Part shown: piece after piece, positions 58,960 through 64,000 of the stretch
Layout: each line of letters opens with the position of its first letter
Numbering within the stretch: position 1 is the stretch's first letter
NCBI GenBank assembly: GCA_938039675.1
Contig: CALHUI010000003.1
Span: 124,001 to 188,000 of the forward strand
DNA length: 64,000 bases
Source: an uncultured Cytophagales bacterium
GTDB lineage: Bacteria; Bacteroidota; Bacteroidia; Cytophagales; Thermoflexibacteraceae
Reading direction: 5' to 3'
The notes under the pieces: generated by a model
Database searches by the model: none
Told to the model about the DNA's origin: nothing
The model's input: the letters and a program-made list of their open reading frames with translations, nothing else
Position numbers and translations under genes: made by a program

Positions 58960-61431
58960 ATGGAACAGAACAGCGGACAGATGCAGGAGGTACTCCCGGT
59001 TTCGGGGATGTATGAAAACTGGTTTCTGGATTATGCGTCCTATGTAATTTTAGAACGTGCCGTGCCGGCCATTGAAGATGGTTTGAAGCCTGTTCAACGA
59101 CGTATTCTTCATTCCATGAAAGAAATGGATGACGGACGCTACAACAAAGTAGCCAACATCATTGGGCAAACTATGCAATACCACCCGCACGGCGATGCTT
59201 CCATTAGCGATGCCATTGTGAATCTGGGGCAGAAAGACCTGCTGATAGACACACAAGGCAACTGGGGCGACATCCGCACAGGAGATGGGGCAGCAGCTCC
59301 GCGTTATATTGAAGCCCGATTGAGCAAATTTGCATTAGATGTGGTCTTCAATCCGCAAACTACCCAATGGCAGGCATCTTACGACGGGCGCAAGAAAGAA
59401 CCCGTTACGCTGCCCGTTAAATTCCCGCTGCTGTTGGTGCAAGGCGTAGAGGGTATTGCGGTCGGGCTTTCCACCAAAATTCTGCCGCACAATTTCTGCG
59501 AACTTATCCGCGCCTCCATAGACCTGCTCAAAGGTCGGGAGATAGAACTTTACCCCGACTTCCCGACGGGGGGCATGGTGGACGTTACCAACTACCAGCA
59601 AGGGCGCAAAGGCGGCAAAGTCCGCGTTCGTGCCCGAATTGAAGAATTGGACAGCAAAACACTGGTTATCAGAGACATCCCCTACGGCACAACTACTACG
59701 GCACTGATTGAATCCATCATTAAGGCCAACGATGCGGGTAAAATCAAGATTAAAAAGGTGGTGGACAATACCGCCAAAGATGTTGAAATACTCATTCATC
59801 TTGAACCCAAAACTTCGCCCGATATTACCATCGGGGCACTCTATGCTTTTACCGACTGCGAGGTGAGCATTTCGCCCAATGCCTGCGTAATTGTAGGTGA
59901 CAAGCCGCAATTTCTTGGAGTAGATGATATTCTGAAAATCAACACCAAGCAAACCTTAGACCTGCTCCGACGCGAATTAGAAATCAAACGCGCCGAGCTG
60001 CTGGAAAAACGGTTGTATGCGTCGTTGGAAAAGATTTTCATCGAAAACCGCATCTATCGCAATATTGAAGAGTGTACTACTTGGGAAGATGTCATTCTGA
60101 CCATAGACAAAGGCATCAGCCCCTACAAGTTGCAGTTTTACCGCGAAATTACCCGCAAGGACATTATCGCACTGACCGAAATCAAGATTAAGCGCATTTC
60201 CAAATACGATGCCTTCAAAGCAGACGAACTGATGCGCAAACTTGCCGAAGAACTTGCCCAAACCGAGTATCACTTGGCGCATCTGGTAGAATTTGCGATT
60301 GATTATTTTAAAAACTTATTGGCCAAATACGGCAAAGGCAGAGAGCGGAAAACCGAAATCCGCACCTTTGACACCATCACCGCTACCAAAGTAGCTGCCA
60401 ATAACCAAAAACTGTACATCAACCGCAAAGAAGGCTTTATTGGTTTTGGTTTGAAAAAAGATGAAGACGTGGAGTTCATCTCCGACTGCTCGGACATTGA
60501 CGATATTGTCGTTTTCCTGCGCAGCGGCATCTTCAAGGTGGTAAAAATTGCCGAAAAAGTTTTTGTGGGAAAAGACATCCTTCATGCCGAGGTGTTCAAC
60601 AAAGACGACGAACGCCGCACTTTCAATATGCTCTATTTGGATGGCGAAAGTGGTATCACTTACGCCAAGCGCTTCCAAATCGGCGGCATTACTCGCGACA
60701 AGGAATATGACCTGACCAAAGGCACCAAAGGGTCTAAGGTGCTGTATTTTACCTCTAACCCCAACGGAGAGGCAGAACTTATTACCGTTACGCTTACGCC
60801 CGGCTGCAAGGCAAAGGTCAAAGTTTTTGACTATGATTTTACTGACCTTGCCATCAAAGGGCGCAGTGCACAAGGCAATATTCTGACGCGCTACCCTGTG
60901 AAGAGTGTGAAGCTGAAAATGGCAGGTGTTTCTACGTTGGGCGGCTTGGATATCTACTACGACCCTGTAATCGGCCGCCTCAATACTGACAAAAGAGGCT
61001 ATTTGCTTGGCACATTCACCGGTGAAGATACTATTCTGGCATTGTACAAAGACGGTACATACGAAATGACCAACTACGACCTTGCCAATCGATATGAACC
61101 TAATGATGTGATTAAACTTTACAAGCTGACAAAAAATACCATTGTATCGGCTATTTACTTTGACGGTGAAAACCAAAATTATTACGCCAAACGCTTCCAG
61201 ATTGAAACGACTTCATTGGGTAAGAAATTTTCATTCCTTTCCGACCATCCGAAGTCTAAACTGCTGGTAGCCTCAGCCGATGAACAAGTGCAGGTAAAAA
61301 TTCACTACGTTAAACCGGATAAGAAGGAAGAAACAGCCGTTTACGACTTGGACATGCTGGCCGAAGTGCGCGGATGGAAAGCACTTGGCAATCGCTTGCC
61401 CTATGCAAAAATTAAGTCGTTGGAAATATAG
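58960..61431 (+). CDS. parC: DNA topoisomerase IV subunit A
   Basis: An 823-residue type IIA topoisomerase subunit that decatenates chromosomes with ParE. ATG at 58960 (a TTG nine bases upstream is possible). Key parts: ILERAVPAIEDGLKPVQRRI, YHPHGDASI, the active-site tyrosine in DGAAAPRYIEARLS (about residue 111), a coiled gate (about 330-460) and a C-terminal beta-pinwheel without the GyrA box, which argues for ParC rather than GyrA. The partner parE is not in the window. Confidence 0.92.
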   Translation: MEQNSGQMQEVLPVSGMYENWFLDYASYVILERAVPAIEDGLKPVQRRILHSMKEMDDGRYNKVANIIGQTMQYHPHGDASISDAIVNLGQKDLLIDTQGNWGDIRTGDGAAAPRYIEARLSKFALDVVFNPQTTQWQASYDGRKKEPVTLPVKFPLLLVQGVEGIAVGLSTKILPHNFCELIRASIDLLKGREIELYPDFPTGGMVDVTNYQQGRKGGKVRVRARIEELDSKTLVIRDIPYGTTTTALIESIIKANDAGKIKIKKVVDNTAKDVEILIHLEPKTSPDITIGALYAFTDCEVSISPNACVIVGDKPQFLGVDDILKINTKQTLDLLRRELEIKRAELLEKRLYASLEKIFIENRIYRNIEECTTWEDVILTIDKGISPYKLQFYREITRKDIIALTEIKIKRISKYDAFKADELMRKLAEELAQTEYHLAHLVEFAIDYFKNLLAKYGKGRERKTEIRTFDTITATKVAANNQKLYINRKEGFIGFGLKKDEDVEFISDCSDIDDIVVFLRSGIFKVVKIAEKVFVGKDILHAEVFNKDDERRTFNMLYLDGESGITYAKRFQIGGITRDKEYDLTKGTKGSKVLYFTSNPNGEAELITVTLTPGCKAKVKVFDYDFTDLAIKGRSAQGNILTRYPVKSVKLKMAGVSTLGGLDIYYDPVIGRLNTDKRGYLLGTFTGEDTILALYKDGTYEMTNYDLANRYEPNDVIKLYKLTKNTIVSAIYFDGENQNYYAKRFQIETTSLGKKFSFLSDHPKSKLLVASADEQVQVKIHYVKPDKKEETAVYDLDMLAEVRGWKALGNRLPYAKIKSLEI

Positions 61432-61573
61432 GCCGCCAAACATCTTGGCTGCCTCCTTGTTTGCGGCAAGTGCACAACAAGCCGACTTGTTGCATCGCTT
61501 GTAGCGCATAAGTAAGCTGAACAAAATGAAGTATCTTTGTTCCTGAAAGCATCGTTAGCGCCTGCAACGGCTA

Positions 61574-61620
61574 ACGGGCTTTTGTAAAATCCCTGACAGC
61601 GGCTGAAAAGCCCGTGAGCG
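61574..61620 (+). repeat. Intergenic inverted repeat (family B)
   Basis: ACGGGCTTTT (61574-61583) and AAAAGCCCGT (61606-61615) form a perfect 10-bp stem; the segment 61591-61620 is related to 33759-33788 (24 of 30 by eye). Confidence 0.6.
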
Positions 61621-61628
61621 AATTTTCA

Positions 61629-61668
61629 AAAAGGTTCAATCGCAAAATTCTTTGCAATTGAACCTTTT
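61629..61668 (+). terminator. Strong hairpin, likely the parC terminator
   Basis: AAAAGGTTCAAT (61629-61640) and GCAAA (61642-61646) pair with TTTGC (61651-61655) and ATTGAACCTTTT (61657-61668), leaving one mismatch and a 4-nt loop. It ends in T residues and lies about 200 bp after parC. Confidence 0.75.
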
Positions 61669-61839
61669 GAAGTATGCTTTAAATCGCCTACTTGCTTAAT
61701 CACCCAAAAAATAACCACATTACCTCCGCCCCGATGTGGTGCTACGGCTTTTTCCGTTTTCTTCACAAGAAATTTTAAGGTCATTGGCAACCTTTTTCTT
61801 GGGCGGCTGTCTATACAAGTAAAATCTCGATAATGCGCA

Positions 61840-62412
61840 TTGGAAACCGTTACCGCCGATATACACCGATACCTGATTGAGCGATGTTTGGAACAAGACC
61901 GCAAGGCGCAGTTCCAGATTTATAAGCTCTACTCCGACGCCATGTACAACGTTTGCTACCGCATGTTGAAGCGCGAAGAAGATGCTCAGGACGTGTTGCA
62001 GGAGGCATTTGTGGATGCTTTCACCAAATTGCACACGTTTCGCTTTGATGCTGCCTTTGGCTCATGGCTCAAACGGATTGTAATTAACCGTTGCATCAAC
62101 GTTTTAAAAAAGCGCAAGTTGCTGACTATCAATGTAGAGGAGCCCAAGTTAGTCCATATCCCTGACGATACGGAGACAGACGAAAGCGAAATCGAATGGG
62201 AAATTGGCCAAGTGCGCCGCTGTATGGATAAGTTGCCCGAAGGCGCGCGCATAGTACTGAACCTGTACCTGTTTGAAGGCTACGACCACGCAGAAATAGC
62301 GGAAATTCTGAACATTACCGAATCAACCTCCAAAGCACAATACAGCAAAGCGCGTAAGCGCCTGCGTGAAGTTCTTACCAAAGAAAGGGCTGCATTATGG
62401 AAGATAAGTTAA
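61840..62412 (+). CDS. RNA polymerase sigma factor, ECF (sigma-70 family)
   Basis: A 190-residue alternative sigma factor. Region 2 is AFQIYKLYSD-like QFQIYKLYSDAMYNVCYRML with REEDAQDVLQEAFVDAFTKL and FGSWLKRIVINRCINVLKKR; region 4 has LPEGARIVLNLYLFEGYDHA and EIAEILNITESTSKAQYSKA. The start must be the TTG at 61840: an in-frame stop (61831-61833) lies just upstream and no ATG occurs before conserved residues. The next gene overlaps by 16 bp and encodes a membrane protein in the anti-sigma position. Confidence 0.93.
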   Translation: METVTADIHRYLIERCLEQDRKAQFQIYKLYSDAMYNVCYRMLKREEDAQDVLQEAFVDAFTKLHTFRFDAAFGSWLKRIVINRCINVLKKRKLLTINVEEPKLVHIPDDTETDESEIEWEIGQVRRCMDKLPEGARIVLNLYLFEGYDHAEIAEILNITESTSKAQYSKARKRLREVLTKERAALWKIS

Positions 62413-62942
62413 AAAAACTGGTGCAAATGCACCGCAAAGAAGCAGACACACTGCAAGCCCCCGATTTTTTGTGGGAGCGCATAGCGGCTGAATTAGACCA
62501 ACAGCAACAAATCAATGTGCAACCGATGCGCCGTGTATGGCTCAAGCTACTTTTGCGCGTGGCAGCGGCGGCAACAGTTTTGCTGGTGGCAGGTATTTTT
62601 GCTATTAGGCAATGGCAACCTACCAACAATACGGCAAGCACATGGGCAAACTACCCCGAATTGCAACAAGCAGAAGCCTACTTTCAACCGATGATTGTTG
62701 CCAAAGTGCAACGCTTGGAACAAATCGGCGACAAAGCACTGACAGCGGCACTGCTGCAAGACCTTGCCCTGCTGGAAAAAGACTACGAAACGCTCGCCAA
62801 AGATTTGCGAGATAATGCTGATAATCAGCAACTTGTAAAAGCAATGGTAGAAAATTACCGCAGCCGTTTGCAACTGTTGGAGCGAATTCTGAACGAAATA
62901 GAACAAAAGCAAAGCAATGAAAAAGCGGATACTCAGTTATAG
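62397..62942 (+). CDS. Probable anti-sigma factor, single-pass membrane protein
   Basis: A 181-residue protein with a short N-terminal cytoplasmic part (MHRKEADTLQAPDFLWERI), one TM segment (about 50-70, LLLRVAAAATVLLVAGIFAI) and a coiled-coil periplasmic domain (about 85-175). Overlap with the sigma gene (16 bp) and this topology indicate an anti-sigma factor that holds the sigma protein until an envelope signal arrives. There is no zinc (ZAS) motif, so the binding mode differs from common anti-sigmas. Confidence 0.75.
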   Translation: MEDKLKKLVQMHRKEADTLQAPDFLWERIAAELDQQQQINVQPMRRVWLKLLLRVAAAATVLLVAGIFAIRQWQPTNNTASTWANYPELQQAEAYFQPMIVAKVQRLEQIGDKALTAALLQDLALLEKDYETLAKDLRDNADNQQLVKAMVENYRSRLQLLERILNEIEQKQSNEKADTQL

Positions 62943-64000
62943 ATGGATTTTTTGGGCACTCTTGCTGCCTGTGTATGCAGCCGCTGCTCGTCCGTTCAAC
63001 AATGAAACCGACGAAACAACCGATAGCAAGGAAGTGCGCGTTTCCAAAAAGTTGGCATTTGATTTCAAATCGCAACCCGACCTGACCGCGCAGCTCAATC
63101 TGAAATATGCGCAGATTGTGATAGTCGGCTGGGCAAAAGACTCGGTGAAAGTAGAAGCTGAAATTACAGCCACAGGTGCAAACGTTGCCGAAGCCAATAA
63201 AATTCTGGAACGGGTGGCGTTGAAGTACGAGCACACCCCTAACCGATTGAATATGCGGCTTGATATTACACAAGAACCAACCGTTACCAAAAAAGAAGAC
63301 AGCGGTTTTGGCAATATTATGAGCGGATTGGTGCAATCGTTTGCCGGAGGTGCCGCCCTCAAAACCTCAGGCAATAGCAATGTCAATATAGACCAGAATA
63401 ACTTGAAAGTGGCTATAAAAGTGCGACTGCCGCAGGCAGCAATGCTCGTGATAGAGAATCGCTACGGCAATACCGAACTGACGGGCAGTTTTATCAACAA
63501 AATAACAGCCAACCTATTCTATGGCGACTTCAGAGCCGAGCGCCTCAATGCCGTACAATTAGATATCAGCTACGGGGAAATTTACATCCGCCAATTGCTG
63601 AAAGGTACTTTATACTTGCGTCAGGGAAGCATGAAATTGGAACGCGGCAGCGAGTTAAACCTCCATTCCAACGGAGCTACCATTGAACTCGATTCGGTAG
63701 CCAACCTGTGGTTAGACTCCCGCAACGATGATGTAGCAGTCAAAAAAGCGGGCAAACTGAACGGCAAAACGCATTTTACCAAGTTAGACATTCAACAACT
63801 GAGCACTGAAAGCAACCTTGAAACACAGTTTGGCAGTTTGCAAATAGCGCGCTTGCACCCCTCGCTTACTACGCTGGACGTAATGGCACGCTCTACCGAT
63901 ATCCGCTTGGACAACCTGCCGACCGACACCCGCTATGACCTTGTGGTGCGCCCCGATAAGTGGCAAGCTCCCGAGCGCCTGCTGCGCATGGAGCGGCAGC
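62917..64000 (+). CDS. Exported DUF4097-like beta-helical protein (3'-truncated)
   Basis: The reading frame is open to the right edge; 361 codons are visible. It starts at ATG 62917 with a signal peptide (WIFWALLLPVYAAAA), overlapping the anti-sigma gene by 26 bp. The body is a run of short beta strands (LKYAQIVIVGWAKDSVKVEA, MLVIENRYGNTELTGSF, LDISYGEIYIRQL, LYLRQGSMKLERGSELNLHS) typical of DUF4097/DUF2807 putative adhesins. It may be a target or sensor of the sigma/anti-sigma pair. Confidence 0.75.
   Translation, partial: MKKRILSYRWIFWALLLPVYAAAARPFNNETDETTDSKEVRVSKKLAFDFKSQPDLTAQLNLKYAQIVIVGWAKDSVKVEAEITATGANVAEANKILERVALKYEHTPNRLNMRLDITQEPTVTKKEDSGFGNIMSGLVQSFAGGAALKTSGNSNVNIDQNNLKVAIKVRLPQAAMLVIENRYGNTELTGSFINKITANLFYGDFRAERLNAVQLDISYGEIYIRQLLKGTLYLRQGSMKLERGSELNLHSNGATIELDSVANLWLDSRNDDVAVKKAGKLNGKTHFTKLDIQQLSTESNLETQFGSLQIARLHPSLTTLDVMARSTDIRLDNLPTDTRYDLVVRPDKWQAPERLLRMERQ

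Larger units (their letters stand above)
61432..61839. other. Non-coding gap before the sigma-factor operon
   Basis: No gene is supported in these 408 bp. It holds a possible -7 box TATCTTTG (61532-61539, without a matching -33), a family B repeat (61574-61620) and a strong hairpin (61629-61668). The promoter of the sigma operon probably lies to the right of the hairpin. Confidence 0.5.

Noticed and set aside
60316-61176. A 286-codon minus-strand frame across parC
   Set aside because: It is antisense to the C-terminal domain of ParC and shows no domain features.
61432-61839. Possible tRNA or structured RNA in the parC to sigma gap
   Set aside because: No cloverleaf or known RNA pattern; the structure is explained by a terminator hairpin and a dispersed repeat.
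1-64000. CRISPR arrays, insertion sequences, prophage genes or an origin
   Set aside because: No regularly spaced repeats, transposase or integrase motifs, phage structural genes or dnaA-box clusters were seen.

Overview
The window is a stretch of a Bacteroidota chromosome, most likely from a Cytophagales- or Chitinophagales-type gliding or surface-living bacterium. Three things support this. There are several type IX secretion system (T9SS) parts: a type B C-terminal sorting domain protein, PorP/SprF, a PorE-like OmpA protein and a PorW/SprE-like lipoprotein. Several genes have promoters of the Bacteroidota form TTTG - about 20 nt - TAnnTTTG. The atpBEFHAG operon lacks atpD and atpC, and nagB is fused to a PIG-L domain, both usual in this phylum. 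I see no rRNA, tRNA, CRISPR array, insertion sequence or prophage. Taxonomy below phylum is inference.

Layout. 1-8.5 kb (+): T9SS/outer-membrane block with a large secreted repeat protein (cut by the window edge), PorP/SprF, a PorE-like TPR/propeller/OmpA protein and a 950-residue OmpA protein with five copies of an unusual module. 8.6-9.6 kb: tandem pair of unknown paralogues. 9.5-11.5 kb (-): cdsA, a DUF2007 protein and a CPBP protease. 11.6-13.3 kb (+): dusB and trmB. 13.6-28.7 kb (-): a surface-glycan island of glycosyltransferases, methyltransferases, DegT aminotransferase, cupin, two polytopic GT-C-like proteins, CapA and asparagine synthase, joined mostly by 4-nt ATGA overlaps. It contains damaged genes: capA has a 7-bp tandem duplication and an in-frame stop, asnB has two homopolymer frameshifts, and a tail fragment of a second FkbM-like gene remains. 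The part at about 17.0-22.1 kb is visibly AT-rich and looks imported.

29-41 kb is mostly housekeeping: Rieske protein, rsmA, an acyltransferase, an isolated nuoI-nuoJ pair, hisC, an aldehyde dehydrogenase with methylmalonyl-CoA epimerase, a lipoprotein, a DUF697/SHOCT protein, a possible small RNA, an acylneuraminate cytidylyltransferase-like gene and the PorW/SprE-like gene. 40.7-47.7 kb (+) runs from an M23 peptidase and bactofilin (cell-shape pair) straight into the F-type ATP synthase operon. 47.8-53.6 kb (+): a GH2-like protein that appears to lack its catalytic residues, then a MarR regulator, a DUF2147 protein and a FadN-type beta-oxidation enzyme. 54-64 kb: ribosomal proteins L21/L27, the NagB/PIG-L fusion, a class A beta-lactamase-like serine hydrolase, a NuiA-like protein, topoisomerase IV subunit A, and an ECF sigma/anti-sigma/surface-protein operon cut by the right edge.

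Two families of intergenic inverted repeats recur between genes (near 2.46, 12.6, 13.4 and 53.65 kb; and near 33.76 and 61.59 kb). The observations most worth following are the five-fold OmpA repeat protein, the decaying glycan genes, the GH2 pseudoenzyme and the candidate small RNA at 37.5 kb.
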